A DNA stretch of 64,000 nt from G963669295 sp963669295 (GTDB lineage Bacteria; Bacteroidota; Bacteroidia; Flavobacteriales_D; CALLUQ01). The notes below the pieces were generated by a model that did not search any database, was not told the DNA's origin, and saw only the letters and a program-made list of their open reading frames with translations. This document shows, in pieces, positions 1 through 10,424 of the stretch; within the stretch, counting starts at the first letter, position 1; each line of letters starts with the position of its first letter. Made by a program: the position numbers and the translations under genes. The stretch covers positions 3,596,001 through 3,660,000 of the forward strand of contig OY769938.1 of assembly GCA_963669295.1 (NCBI GenBank), in the 5' to 3' direction.

Positions 1-950
1 CCATCCCAGTCGTTTTGATATCCTCTGGCACTGTATACTTCTGTTCCCCAGCGATTGTAAATGTTTACATCGCAATTTCGATATACATTGAGGTTGATGG
101 TCCAATAATCGTTGGCACCATCGCCATTTGGCGTAAACAGGTTGTTGATCTCTTCACCATCGGGTGGGGGAGGAGGCAATACCACAACCGTAACACTGTC
201 GGAAGCTACACATCCATCTGCACTGGTTACCACAACGGTATAGGTGGTAGTGGTGGTAGGTGAGGCGACAGGGTCAAATACCGTAGCATTGTCTAAACTG
301 CCTGCTGGGCTCCACAAATAAGTGGCGGCATTGTTGGCAAAAACACTTAGCTGGGCACTGGCTCCTTCAAAAATACTATCGTCTACCATCGGAGCAATCC
401 ATGGCAATGGAAGTACAGTAACAATGGTAGAGTCTACATTGCTGGCACAACCGTTTCCATCATACGCTTGTGCATAATAGATAGTGGTTTGCCAGGGGTT
501 GGCTTGTGGATTGGTAATGTTATTGGCGCTCAGGTTACAATCCTGAAAATTACAAACCCATGAATACGAATAACCACCGGTTCCACCACTGGCTGAAACA
601 CTGAGGTTGGCAAAATCACCATCACAAATCGAAACATCGTTGCCAGCTGTTACAATAACTGCTGAAGGTTCATTGATGGTGACAGTGTCAGTAGCCGAAA
701 TTCCATTGTTATCGGTAACAGTCACCATGTAAAGTCCGGCAGTTAAATTACTCACGTCTTCGGTAATAGGGCCATGCGACCACGAAAAAGTAAATGGAGG
801 CATTCCCGAAGTAGTGGTAAGGTCGATGGCACCGTTGAACCCACCATGGCAGGTAACATGAGTGGGGGCAAGTGTAAAATTAACTTGTGCCCGTGCATGT
901 ACTGCTAATAAACACAGCACTCCTACCAGGTATGTGGCAAATCGTTGCAT
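1..950 (-). CDS. T9SS type-B sorted surface protein (partial)
   Basis: Reverse-strand frame open from an ATG at 950 to the window edge, so the C-terminal end is missing; about 316 residues are visible. A signal peptide (MQRFATYLVGVLCLLAVHARAQ) is followed by SprB-like/PKD-type repeats (for example HVTCHGGFNGAIDL, typical of Bacteroidota adhesins) and then the start of a gliding-motility-associated C-terminal domain: NLFTPNGDGANDYW, then VNIYNRWGTEVY. That last motif marks cargo exported by the type IX system with a type-B sorting signal. Role: probably a secreted or surface-attached adhesin-like protein; the ligand is not evident. It is separated from the next gene by the 22-bp array region. 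Family assignment is firm, function is inferred. Confidence 0.85.
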   Translation of the reverse strand, partial: MQRFATYLVGVLCLLAVHARAQVNFTLAPTHVTCHGGFNGAIDLTTTSGMPPFTFSWSHGPITEDVSNLTAGLYMVTVTDNNGISATDTVTINEPSAVIVTAGNDVSICDGDFANLSVSASGGTGGYSYSWVCNFQDCNLSANNITNPQANPWQTTIYYAQAYDGNGCASNVDSTIVTVLPLPWIAPMVDDSIFEGASAQLSVFANNAATYLWSPAGSLDNATVFDPVASPTTTTTYTVVVTSADGCVASDSVTVVVLPPPPPDGEEINNLFTPNGDGANDYWTINLNVYRNCDVNIYNRWGTEVYSARGYQNDWD

Positions 951-1093
951 GAAAAGCAAAAATACTAAACTTCAAGGGATGCATTATGGTATAGGAAGGG
1001 AAATGTTTGTTGAGAATGAAAAACAAAAGGTGTTTTTTGTTGATTTAAAAGGGTTTCATTGAAGTTTTATACCGTATAATCTGCTGTACCCCT

Positions 1094-1531
1094 GAACATG
1101 ACTTTTGATGTTCCGAACATGGCTTTTGATGTGCTGAACATGACCATGTGATGTGCTGAACATGACCATATGATGTGTTGAACATGACCATATGATGTGT
1201 TGAACATGACCATATGATGTGCTGAACATGACCATATGATGTGCTGAACGTGACGATATGATGTGTTGAACATGACCATATGATGTGTTGAACGTGACCA
1301 TATGATGTGTTGAACATGACCATATGATGTGCTGAACATGACCATATGATGTGCTGAACATAACCACATGATGTATTGAACGTGACCATATGATGTGTTG
1401 AACGTGACCATATGATGTGCTGAACATAACCACATGATGTGTTGAACATGACCACATGATGTGTTGAACATGACTACATGATGTGCTGAACATGACGATA
1501 CGATGTGCTGAACATGACTATGTGATGTTTT
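1094..1531. repeat. 22-bp tandem array, 20 units
   Basis: Twenty units, each starting GAAC; units 1 and 2 are 21 bp and units 3-19 are exactly 22 bp. A typical unit reads GAACATGACC then ATATGATGTGCT. Variation is confined to a few positions (A/G after GAAC, C/G/T in the middle, C/T near the end). Because 22 is not a multiple of 3 and the reverse-strand unit has no stop triplet, all three reverse frames stay open for over 400 bp. That explains three overlapping apparent ORFs here, which are not believed to be genes. The array lies between two genes that are both on the reverse strand. Confidence 0.95.
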
Positions 1532-1630
1532 ACCCATGGCAGGAACTCTCCTGAATCAGTTTGCCCCGAGCCCCTGATGTTCTAACCGATCAATGAGAGT
1601 GTTAGATTGTATCCCTGCCCTGTGCCTGAG

Positions 1631-1659
1631 TGTCCGCTTCAGGCGGATGTATCCCTGCC
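1631..1659 (-). repeat. Dispersed palindromic repeat, copy 1
   Basis: On the reverse strand this reads GGCAGGGATACA, TCCGCCTGAAGCGGACA. It matches 52053-52082 with one inserted base and one substitution. The core TCCGCCT-GA-AGCGGA is an imperfect hairpin. Nearby pieces are also shared with the second locus (GGCAGGCGGGGAAG at 1664-1677; reverse complement at 51989-52002), so a longer degraded element is likely. Both copies lie in the only two gene-free regions that hold period-22 arrays. Confidence 0.8.
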
Positions 1660-1784
1660 CGACGGCAGGCGGGGAAGATCGGGCAGACGGGGAAGGGTGA
1701 AGGGAACACATTCCTCATGTCACCTTATCCCTTTGCTGTAAGAGGGCTCCTTCTTCACAACCAGGCTAAAACGAATACCATTAA

Positions 1785-1813
1785 AAAACCCCGCTCAAAC
1801 TGAGCGGGGTTTT
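1785..1813 (-). terminator. Rho-independent terminator of the HYR gene
   Basis: Perfect 13-bp stem with an AAC loop, GC-rich centre (CCCCGCTCA/TGAGCGGGG), and a T-run on the reverse strand. It lies 20 bp past the stop codon of the giant HYR-repeat gene, so it most likely ends that transcript. Confidence 0.85.
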
Positions 1814-1832
1814 ATGAGGAAGGAGTTATCTC

Positions 1833-4800
1833 CTATTTCAATTCAATCATTCTCAACATGTATACCTGATCGTCAACTACTAATTGAACAAGGTATACGC
1901 CAGCTTCTTTGTGGTAGTCGGCTGCGTTGAATTGGTACTTGTACTCCCCAGCGGCTTGAGCTCCATTCACCAGTTGAGTAACTTCTCTTCCGTTGATGTC
2001 GAGTACTCTCAACATCACCTGGCTGTTGTTCTCCAACTCATAAGTAATGTTGGTGAACGCACGGAATGGGTTAGGGAACACCCCGAAGTTGACATTGTTT
2101 TGCACCAACTCTTCGAGCGAAACAGTAATGTCCAGGGTATCGCACCAGGTGGCAGAACAACCGTTGTTAAACACGGTTAAACAAACCACATAGCTTCCGT
2201 TGGTATCGTACAACTTCGAAGGATTAATATCGGTCGATGAAGTAGCATCACCAAAGTCCCAGCTATAGCTTTCCGCTCCCTGGTCGTTGGCCACAAAGTC
2301 TACCAGGCCTGTACCGTTTTGAGTGTAGGTGAAGGTAGCATCTAAGTTGGCATTCACCGTTACGTTGAAGGAACAAACAGCAGTGTTTCCAGCGCCATCA
2401 GTAACCGTATACTCCAGGGTGGTAGTTCCCACCGGGAAGGTAGACCCAGAAGTAAGTCCTGTACCATCTGTTTGTGCAGTGGTAGCTCCTGTACAGTTAT
2501 CCGTACCTACCGGAACAGTGTACACCACAACAGGGTCGCATGTTACAATGTCGGTAGGACAACTGATGGTTGGGTCAATGGTATCGTTCACCGTTACATT
2601 CACCACACAAGTAGCCGTGTTGCCATCGGCATCGGTAGCAGTAAGGGTTACCGTAGTGTTGCCACTGGCAGTGCTTCCTGCTGCTGGCGATTGTGTTACT
2701 ACTGGTGCAGCATCACAGTTATCAGTAACTGTAGCCAGTGCAGCGTAATCGGCCACGGTAAACTCACAGTTGGCATTTACGTTCACTGTTTCGTCAGGCG
2801 GGCAGGTAAGTGTTGGTGCAGTGCTGTCAGACAACAATACATCAAAGGTACATACTGCCACATTGCCGTCAGCATCGGTAGCTGTAATGGTTACTGTAGT
2901 TGAAGTGCCAGAACCACTCAAGGTAGTACCCGCAGCTGGTGATTGTACCACAGTTGGGTTGGCATCACAATTATCGGTAACACCGGCAGTATAATCTCCC
3001 AGTATGCTTTCACAGTTACCGTCAGCGTATACCGTATCGTTGGCACAAGTGATTACCGGAGCAGTGCTATCGGCCAGTACCACATCAAAAGTACAGCTAG
3101 CCACATTGCCATTGGCATCGGTAGCGGTCATGGTGATGGTAGTTACTGTTCCTGAACCACTGATGGTGGTTCCTGCTGCTGGTGATTGTACCACTGTTGG
3201 GTTGGCATCACAATTATCAGTTACGGTAACCATGCCGGTATAATCGGCCAATACACTTTCACAGTTGGCATCAGCCACTATCGTATCGTTTAGCGGACAG
3301 GTAATTACCGGAGCAGTGCTATCGGCTACCGTTACGGTAAACGAGCAGCTGTCTACATTGGCTGAAGCGTCGGTAGCATACAACCATACGGTGGTGGTAC
3401 CTGTAATGGTAGTACCTACTGCTGGCGATTGAGTAATGGTTGGGTTGGCATCACATACATCTGCAGCCGTTGCCATACCGGTATAGTCGCCCAGCAATGC
3501 TTCACAGTTCACATCAGCCAGTACCGTGTCGTTGGCCGGGCAGGTTATTGTTGGGGCAATGGTATCGAGTACTGTTACCACAGCCACACAAGTGGCGGTG
3601 TTCACACCATCGTCTGCCGTTAGGGTGACGTTATTGGCACCAAGCTCAGCACAAGTAAAGGCACTGATATCGATGCTCAATGTTGGTGTACCACAGTTAT
3701 CGGTTGAACCACCATCTACATCAGCCGCAGTAATGGTTGCATTGCCTAATCCATCAAGGTAAATAGTGATGTTTTGACACACTGCTACTGGCGGTGTGGC
3801 ATCATTAGGAATCACATCAAAGGTACAGGTCGAAGTGTTGCCGTTGCCATCATCAGCCGTCATGGTGATGGTAGCATTGCCAGAAATCACAGTTCCTGCA
3901 GCTGGCGATTGTGTTACTGTTGGTGTACCACCACAGTTATCGGTAGCTGTTACCAGTGAAGTATAATCAGGTAATGTAAACTGGCAGTTCACATCAAAGT
4001 TTTCGATTTGGTTGCCAGGGCAGGTGGCTACTGGTGAGATGGTATCCATCACAGTAACTACTGCCACACAAGTAGCGGTATTGCCATTGCCATCGTCTAC
4101 CGTTAAGGTCACGTTGTTGGCACCTAAGTCGGCACAAGTGAACGCTGTTTGACCAGCAGTAAAGTTCACAGTACCACAGTTATCGGTAGAACCGCCATCA
4201 AGGTCGGCATCGTTAATGGTAACGTTGCCCGATCCATCTACATAGGCAGTGATGTTTTGACATACTGCTGTTGGTGAAACGGTATCGCTTACGGTCACTA
4301 TAGCCGTACAAGTAGCCGTATTGCCATTGCCATCATCGGCGGTTAAAGTCACAGTATTGGCACCAAGCTCAGCACAAGTAAAGGCACTGATGTCTACACT
4401 CAACGTTGGTGTTGGGTTACAGTTATCGGTGGTGCCGCCATCTACATCGGCTGCAGTAATGGTAGCGTTGCCACTGCCATCTAAGAACACAGTAACGTTA
4501 GTACAAGAAACCACTGGCGAAACGGTATCCTGTACCGTTACTACTGCCACACAAGTGGAAGAGTTGCCGTTGCCATCATCTACTGTTAAGGTCACGTTGT
4601 TGGCACCTAATTCAGCACAAGTAAAGGTGCTTGGCGATACACTAAGGTTGGTAGTACCACAATTATCGGTAGAACCACCATCTACATCTGCTCCTGTAAT
4701 GGTAACGTTTCCGCTGCCATCAAGGTAAGCAGTGATGTTGGCACAGTTGGCCACTGGAGAAATGGTATCGATTACAGTAACCACTGCTGTACAGTTATCG

Positions 4801-7800
4801 GTATTACTGTTGCCATCAGTTACTGTTAAGGTAACGTTGTTAGGCCCTAAGTCAGCACAGGTAAAGGTGGTTTGTGAAGCGCTGAAGGTTAAGGTAGCAC
4901 AGTTGTCGGTGGAGCCACCATCCAAATCAGCAGCATTGATGGTTACAGTTCCAGCACCATCCAAATAAGCATTGATGTTTTGACATACAGCTGTTGGGTT
5001 GGTGTTATCTACTAAGATCACATCAAAGGTGCAGCTTCCTGCATTTCCACTTTCATCAGCAGTACTCATAATAATGGTAGTGGTACCACTAATTACAGTT
5101 CCCGGTGCAGGCGATTGAGTAATGGTCAGTGAAGCGGTACAGTTATCAGTAGCACCAGCCAAAGCAGTGTAATCGGGTAAAGTGAATACACAACCAGGAC
5201 CTGGCGTTTCTGTTTGGTTACCAGGGCAGGTCACTACTGGTGAAATAGTATCGAGTACCGATACATTAGCAATACAAGTTGAAGTATTGCCATTGCCATC
5301 GTCTACAGTAAGGGTTACCTGTGAAGCACCACCACTCTTGGTGAAAGTACCAATAGGAACTGGAGTTGCTGCAGTAGCATTAGAAGTTTCTAAATCCAGT
5401 GCATTGATGCCACTAAAGGTCCAGTTGCCTATTGTAAAGGTAGTGCCATCAGGGCCGGTGTCGCTTACACGGTAAGCCCAGCCATCCAGGTATTCCCATG
5501 GTTGACCGGTTCCATCTACATTAATGTCTCCAAAAACATCGATCTCATTGGTTTGGTAGAACAATTCTACGGCATCATCACCATTGATGAGCATAGAACC
5601 TGTAGTGTAATCGGGAGCGAACCCAAACCAGTTGGTGAATTCAATAGCTTCACTGGCTACGTAAATGTATTGTCCGGCAGTGGCCGATACAACAGGGAAG
5701 GTAAATTCTTCACCATCACTTCCACCTCCGTTATTAGCTGAGCCTAATCCATACTGGCTCAAGTCAGCGATGTCGTTCACTACATACAATTCAACGCCTT
5801 TAGGTGTTCCACCAGAAAGTGGACCGTCATAAACACCGCTAATGATCAAGTCATTGGCAGGAGGAGGTCCTGATCCGATGTCAGCACAGTTAAACGCGGT
5901 TTGCGAAGCGCTAAGCGTTACTGTACCACAGTTGTCAGTCGATCCTCCATCAATATCTGCTGCTGTAATAGTAGCACTACCGGCACCATCCAGGTAAACG
6001 GTAATGTCTTGACAAACTGCAGTTGGTGAAACCGTATCTTGTACAGTTACCACAGCTACACACGTCGAAGTGTTGCCGTTGCCATCATCTACCGTTAAGG
6101 TCACGTTATTGGCACCAAGGTCAGCACATGTAAAGGCGTTTGGTGCAACGCTTAAGTTGGTAGTACCACAGTTGTCGGTCGAACCGCCATCTATATCTGT
6201 TCCAGTGATGGTAGCATTGCCCGCACCATCTAAGAACACACTGATGTTGGCACAAACAGCTACTGGCGATACAGTGTCTTGCACTGTTACGGTAGCCGTA
6301 CAGGTGCTGCTGTTGCCATTCACATCATTTACCGTTAAGGTAACGGTGTTGGCACCAAGGTCGGCACATGTAAAGGCACTTGGTGAAACACTCAAGCCTC
6401 CAATAGCACAGTTATCGCTAGAGCCACCGTCGACATCACCGGCAGTAATGGTAGCATTGCCTGCACCATCTAAGAATACAGTGATGTTCTGACAAACAGC
6501 TACTGGTGATACAGTATCTTGTACCGTTACGGTAGCTGTACAGTTATCGGTATTGCTGTTGCCATCGGTTGCGGTTAAGGTAACACTATTGGTACCAATG
6601 TTAGCACAAGTAAATGCTGTTGGTGTGGCACTTAATGTTACTGCTCCACAGTTATCGGTAGAGCCGCCATCTACATCCGCTGCAGTAATGGTAGCATTGC
6701 CTGCACCATCTAAGTATACAGTGATGTTTTGACAAACGGCTGTTGGATTGGTGTTATCATTTAAGATCACATCAAAGGTACAGGTCGAAGTGTTGCCATT
6801 GCCATCATCAGCAGTCATGGTGATGGTGGTATTGCCAGAGATTACAGTTCCTGACACCGGTGATTGTGTTACCGTTGGTGTGCCACCACAGTTATCAGTA
6901 GCTGTTACCGAACCGGTGTAATCAGGCAGTGTAAAGGTACAACCAGGACCTGGATTTTCTGTTTGATTGCCAGGGCAGGTAACCACTGGTGATATGGTAT
7001 CTTGTACCGTTACGGTAGCCGTACAGTTATCGGTATTGCTATTGCCATCAGTAACCGTTAAAGTCACGTTGTTGGTACCAATGTTAGCACAAGTAAATGC
7101 TGTTGGAGTGGCACTCAAGGTTAAACCGGGGCAATTATCGGTTGAACCACCATCTACATCAGCTGCAGTAATGGTGGCGTTACCACTACCATCTAAGAAT
7201 ACAGTAATGTTTTGGCATACTGCCGTTGGGTTGGTATTGTCGCTTACCACCACATCGAAGTTACAGTTGGCGGTATTTCCGGCACCATCAGTTACTGTTA
7301 ATACAACATTGGTAGTTCCTGCACCTACATTCGTTCCAGGTGCTGGTACTTGTGTTACCGTTTCTCCCGGGCAGTTATCGGCTGCTGTGGCCAATGAAGT
7401 ATAATCAGGCAAGCTGAAGTTACAACTGGCATCTACACTACCCACTTGATTGCCAGGGCAGGTGATGGTAGGGTTGGTATTGTCGCTTACCACCACATCA
7501 AAGTTACAGTTGGCGGTATTTCCAGCACCATCGGTAACTGTTAATACAATATTGGTAGTACCTATACCTACATTAGTTCCAGGTGCTGGTACTTGTGTTA
7601 CCGTTTCTCCCGGGCAGTTATCAGCTGCTGTAGCCAATGAAGTATAATCAGGTAAAGAGAAATTACATGAAGCATCTACACTACCCACCTGGTTACCAGG
7701 GCAGGTGATGGTAGGGTTGGTATTGTCGCTTACCACCACATCAAAGTTACAGTTGGCGGTATTTCCAGCACCATCAGTTACTGTTAATACAATATTGGTA

Positions 7801-10187
7801 GTACCTATGCCTACATTAGTTCCAGGTGCTGGTACTTGTGTTACTGTTTCTCCCGGGCAGTTATCGGCTGCTGTAGCCAATGAGGTATAATCAGGTAAAG
7901 AGAAATTACATGAAGCATCTACACTACCCACCTGGTTGCCAGGGCAGGTGATGGTAGGGTTGGTATTGTCGCTTACCACCACATCAAAGTTACAGTTGGC
8001 GGTATTTCCAGCACCATCAGTTACTGTTAATACAATATTGGTAGTTCCTGCACCTACATTAGTTCCTGGTGCTGGTACTTGTGTTACCGTTTCTCCTGGG
8101 CAGTTATCGGCTGCTGTGGCCAATGAAGTATAATCAGGCAAGCTGAAGTTACAACTGGCATCTACACTACCCACCTGGTTACCAGGGCAGGTGATGGTAG
8201 GGTTGGTATTGTCGCTTACCACCACATCAAAGTTACAGTTGGCGGTATTTCCAGCACCATCGGTAACTGTTAATACAATATTGGTAGTACCTATACCTAC
8301 ATTAGTTCCAGGTGCTGGTACTTGTGTTACCGTTTCTCCCGGGCAGTTATCAGCTGCTGTAGCCAATGAAGTATAATCAGGTAAAGAGAAATTACATGAA
8401 GCATCTACACTACCCACCTGGTTACCAGGGCAGGTGATGGTAGGGTTGGTATTGTCGCTTACCACCACATCAAAGTTACAGTTGGCGGTATTTCCAGCAC
8501 CATCAGTTACTGTTAATACAATATTGGTAGTACCTATGCCTACATTAGTTCCAGGTGCTGGTACTTGTGTTACTGTTTCTCCCGGGCAGTTATCGGCTGC
8601 TGTAGCCAATGAGGTATAATCAGGTAAAGAGAAATTACATGAAGCATCTACACTACCCACCTGGTTGCCAGGGCAGGTAATGGTAGGGTTGGTATTGTCG
8701 CTTACCACCACATCAAAGTTACAGTTGGCGGTATTTCCAGCACCATCGGTAACTGTTAATACAATATTGGTAGTTCCTGCACCTACATTAGTTCCAGGTG
8801 CTGGCACTTGTGTTACCGTTTCTCCCGGGCAGTTATCGGCTGCTGTAGCCAATGAAGTATAATCAGGCAAGCTGAAGTTACAACTGGCATCTACACTACC
8901 CACTTGATTGCCAGGGCAGGTGATGGTAGGGTTGGTATTGTCGCTTACCACCACATTAAAGTTACAGTTGGCGGTATTTCCGGCACCATCGGTAACTGTT
9001 AATACAATATTGGTAGTACCTATGCCTACATTCGTTCCAGGTGCTGGTACTTGTGTTACCGTTTCTCCCGGGCAGTTATCGGCTGCTGTAGCCAATGAGG
9101 TATAATCAGGTAAAGAGAAATTACATGAAGCATCTACACTACCCACCTGGTTACCAGGGCAGGTGATGGTAGGGTTGGTATTGTCGCTTACCACCACATT
9201 AAAGTTACAGTTGGCGGTATTTCCAGCACCATCGGTAACTGTTAATACAATATTGGTAGTACCTACGCCTACATTCGTTCCAGGTGCTGGTACTTGTGTT
9301 ACTGTTTCTCCCGGGCAGTTATCGGCTGCTGTGGCCAATGAAGTATAATTAGGTAATGAGAAATTACACGAAGCATCTACATTGCCGGTTTGATTGCCGG
9401 GGCAGGTAATGGTGGGGTTCACTGCATCAGCTACCGTTAGCGTAGCGCTGGTAGAATTGGCAGAAGAAACAGGGGAACACCCATAAATTACAGCGAAATA
9501 CTGATTGCCATTCATTCCGACTGTTGTCGGGTTTATGGTGAGTGAAGTAGTGGTTGTTCCGGAATAAGGCGGGACATCACTTAACATCGTACCCGGAGCC
9601 AGGAACCATCGAATACTATCAACCGTACCGCCGCCACCAACGGTATCCATGGTGAAAACCGCTGTTGCTCCGGGGCAAACGGACTGATTGACGGGGTTAA
9701 GAGTTATGGAACCCAGTGAACATGAAGCTGCACACGATACCAATGTCATGAATGTAGGAATGTTGTTGGCATATGCACCACAAGGAGCCTGGCTCACCTG
9801 GAAATCATAGCTGCCATTAGCCGGACAAACAAAATCGATTTGAGGGTCATCCCCACAAGTATTGTCATCGTAAGCTAATGCAACAGTTGAACCATTTGCA
9901 AAAATGGTCATGTCTGCATCAATAATTGCTCCACAAGCATCAATACGATAAGTACAGCCAGCCTGCATGTTATTGGCTGTTTGGTACTCATTTCCCCAGG
10001 TGGTAGTAGCAATTTGCGTACGAACACCTAGTGTGAGTGTACTGGCATCAAAGTCGGGTTCAAAATCCGCAGTACCTTTAGGACATTGTGCACTGGCAGT
10101 GTTTGCCGACAATAGAGAAAGCAATGCAACAATCAGAAAAATTCCAAATGACCGTTGCTTCGAAAAAAGTTTCGGGCGTGTTTTCAT
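1833..10187 (-). CDS. Giant HYR-repeat T9SS-secreted protein
   Basis: About 2,784 residues. The start at 10187 (MKTRPKLF) gives a clean signal peptide ending NTASAQ; an upstream ATG at 10208 adds 7 residues. Order: signal peptide; Cys-rich CUB/PPC-like region; Ig-like domain; nine nearly identical 81-residue HYR domains (DNTNPTITCPGNQ...); many more divergent HYR and Cys-paired repeats (AVCQNITVFLDGAGNATI); a PKD domain (YSWDFGDATSS); a T9SS type-A sorting domain (VFPNPFRAFTNITYEL, ending MLRMIELK). Around residues 1445-1625 a lamin-tail-like domain (DLIISGVYDGPLSGG) interrupts one repeat. HYR domains are Ig-like adhesion modules, so a surface adhesin is likely. The nine identical units are encoded by near-identical DNA (7240-9429). 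It has its own terminator. Confidence 0.95.
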   Translation of the reverse strand: MKTRPKLFSKQRSFGIFLIVALLSLLSANTASAQCPKGTADFEPDFDASTLTLGVRTQIATTTWGNEYQTANNMQAGCTYRIDACGAIIDADMTIFANGSTVALAYDDNTCGDDPQIDFVCPANGSYDFQVSQAPCGAYANNIPTFMTLVSCAASCSLGSITLNPVNQSVCPGATAVFTMDTVGGGGTVDSIRWFLAPGTMLSDVPPYSGTTTTSLTINPTTVGMNGNQYFAVIYGCSPVSSANSTSATLTVADAVNPTITCPGNQTGNVDASCNFSLPNYTSLATAADNCPGETVTQVPAPGTNVGVGTTNIVLTVTDGAGNTANCNFNVVVSDNTNPTITCPGNQVGSVDASCNFSLPDYTSLATAADNCPGETVTQVPAPGTNVGIGTTNIVLTVTDGAGNTANCNFNVVVSDNTNPTITCPGNQVGSVDASCNFSLPDYTSLATAADNCPGETVTQVPAPGTNVGAGTTNIVLTVTDGAGNTANCNFDVVVSDNTNPTITCPGNQVGSVDASCNFSLPDYTSLATAADNCPGETVTQVPAPGTNVGIGTTNIVLTVTDGAGNTANCNFDVVVSDNTNPTITCPGNQVGSVDASCNFSLPDYTSLATAADNCPGETVTQVPAPGTNVGIGTTNIVLTVTDGAGNTANCNFDVVVSDNTNPTITCPGNQVGSVDASCNFSLPDYTSLATAADNCPGETVTQVPAPGTNVGAGTTNIVLTVTDGAGNTANCNFDVVVSDNTNPTITCPGNQVGSVDASCNFSLPDYTSLATAADNCPGETVTQVPAPGTNVGIGTTNIVLTVTDGAGNTANCNFDVVVSDNTNPTITCPGNQVGSVDASCNFSLPDYTSLATAADNCPGETVTQVPAPGTNVGIGTTNIVLTVTDGAGNTANCNFDVVVSDNTNPTITCPGNQVGSVDASCNFSLPDYTSLATAADNCPGETVTQVPAPGTNVGAGTTNVVLTVTDGAGNTANCNFDVVVSDNTNPTAVCQNITVFLDGSGNATITAADVDGGSTDNCPGLTLSATPTAFTCANIGTNNVTLTVTDGNSNTDNCTATVTVQDTISPVVTCPGNQTENPGPGCTFTLPDYTGSVTATDNCGGTPTVTQSPVSGTVISGNTTITMTADDGNGNTSTCTFDVILNDNTNPTAVCQNITVYLDGAGNATITAADVDGGSTDNCGAVTLSATPTAFTCANIGTNSVTLTATDGNSNTDNCTATVTVQDTVSPVAVCQNITVFLDGAGNATITAGDVDGGSSDNCAIGGLSVSPSAFTCADLGANTVTLTVNDVNGNSSTCTATVTVQDTVSPVAVCANISVFLDGAGNATITGTDIDGGSTDNCGTTNLSVAPNAFTCADLGANNVTLTVDDGNGNTSTCVAVVTVQDTVSPTAVCQDITVYLDGAGSATITAADIDGGSTDNCGTVTLSASQTAFNCADIGSGPPPANDLIISGVYDGPLSGGTPKGVELYVVNDIADLSQYGLGSANNGGGSDGEEFTFPVVSATAGQYIYVASEAIEFTNWFGFAPDYTTGSMLINGDDAVELFYQTNEIDVFGDINVDGTGQPWEYLDGWAYRVSDTGPDGTTFTIGNWTFSGINALDLETSNATAATPVPIGTFTKSGGASQVTLTVDDGNGNTSTCIANVSVLDTISPVVTCPGNQTETPGPGCVFTLPDYTALAGATDNCTASLTITQSPAPGTVISGTTTIIMSTADESGNAGSCTFDVILVDNTNPTAVCQNINAYLDGAGTVTINAADLDGGSTDNCATLTFSASQTTFTCADLGPNNVTLTVTDGNSNTDNCTAVVTVIDTISPVANCANITAYLDGSGNVTITGADVDGGSTDNCGTTNLSVSPSTFTCAELGANNVTLTVDDGNGNSSTCVAVVTVQDTVSPVVSCTNVTVFLDGSGNATITAADVDGGTTDNCNPTPTLSVDISAFTCAELGANTVTLTADDGNGNTATCTAIVTVSDTVSPTAVCQNITAYVDGSGNVTINDADLDGGSTDNCGTVNFTAGQTAFTCADLGANNVTLTVDDGNGNTATCVAVVTVMDTISPVATCPGNQIENFDVNCQFTLPDYTSLVTATDNCGGTPTVTQSPAAGTVISGNATITMTADDGNGNTSTCTFDVIPNDATPPVAVCQNITIYLDGLGNATITAADVDGGSTDNCGTPTLSIDISAFTCAELGANNVTLTADDGVNTATCVAVVTVLDTIAPTITCPANDTVLADVNCEALLGDYTGMATAADVCDANPTITQSPAVGTTITGTTTVWLYATDASANVDSCSFTVTVADSTAPVITCPLNDTIVADANCESVLADYTGMVTVTDNCDANPTVVQSPAAGTTISGSGTVTTITMTATDANGNVASCTFDVVLADSTAPVITCANDTVYADGNCESILGDYTAGVTDNCDANPTVVQSPAAGTTLSGSGTSTTVTITATDADGNVAVCTFDVLLSDSTAPTLTCPPDETVNVNANCEFTVADYAALATVTDNCDAAPVVTQSPAAGSTASGNTTVTLTATDADGNTATCVVNVTVNDTIDPTISCPTDIVTCDPVVVYTVPVGTDNCTGATTAQTDGTGLTSGSTFPVGTTTLEYTVTDGAGNTAVCSFNVTVNANLDATFTYTQNGTGLVDFVANDQGAESYSWDFGDATSSTDINPSKLYDTNGSYVVCLTVFNNGCSATWCDTLDITVSLEELVQNNVNFGVFPNPFRAFTNITYELENNSQVMLRVLDINGREVTQLVNGAQAAGEYKYQFNAADYHKEAGVYLVQLVVDDQVYMLRMIELK
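7240..9429 (-). repeat. Nine 243-bp coding tandem repeats with a 729-bp higher-order period
   Basis: Nine in-frame 81-codon units encode near-identical HYR domains. The variable residue in the motif GTNVG-x-GTTN runs V, I, A, I, I, A, I, I, A from the N-terminus. The synonymous DNA markers at this site (CCTATACCT, CCTATGCCT, CCTGCACCT at about 7560, 7803 and 8046) recur 729 bp later at about 8289, 8532 and 8775. Three-unit blocks have therefore been duplicated recently. The region is prone to recombination and to assembly collapse. Confidence 0.95.
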
Positions 10188-10424
10188 AGTTTGTGTAATT
10201 ACTGGCAATAGTGTTTAAGACAATTCACTAAAAATTAATGAACCCCAAAAATAAGATAAAAACCAATACCATGCACGTGTTAATACATTATTAATGCAGT
10301 TGTTGTTTGTGCTTGATAATCAGGGGTTTTTCGGGTAGCTGAGCAAGAAGGACTTTAAGAAGGTTTTTTTTTCGTTCAGAAAAAACGGCTAAAGTTGATT
10401 GAAGAGTTATAGTTTTATGGTGGA

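Noticed and set aside
1045..1537. Three overlapping reverse-strand ORFs of 136-156 codons
   Set aside because: They are the three reading frames of one 22-bp array whose unit lacks stops; no ribosome site, no signal, composition His/Met/Ser-repetitive.
2329..9348. Many forward-strand ORFs of 60-145 codons inside the HYR gene
   Set aside because: Antisense shadows of the repeated coding sequence, recurring with the 243-bp unit.
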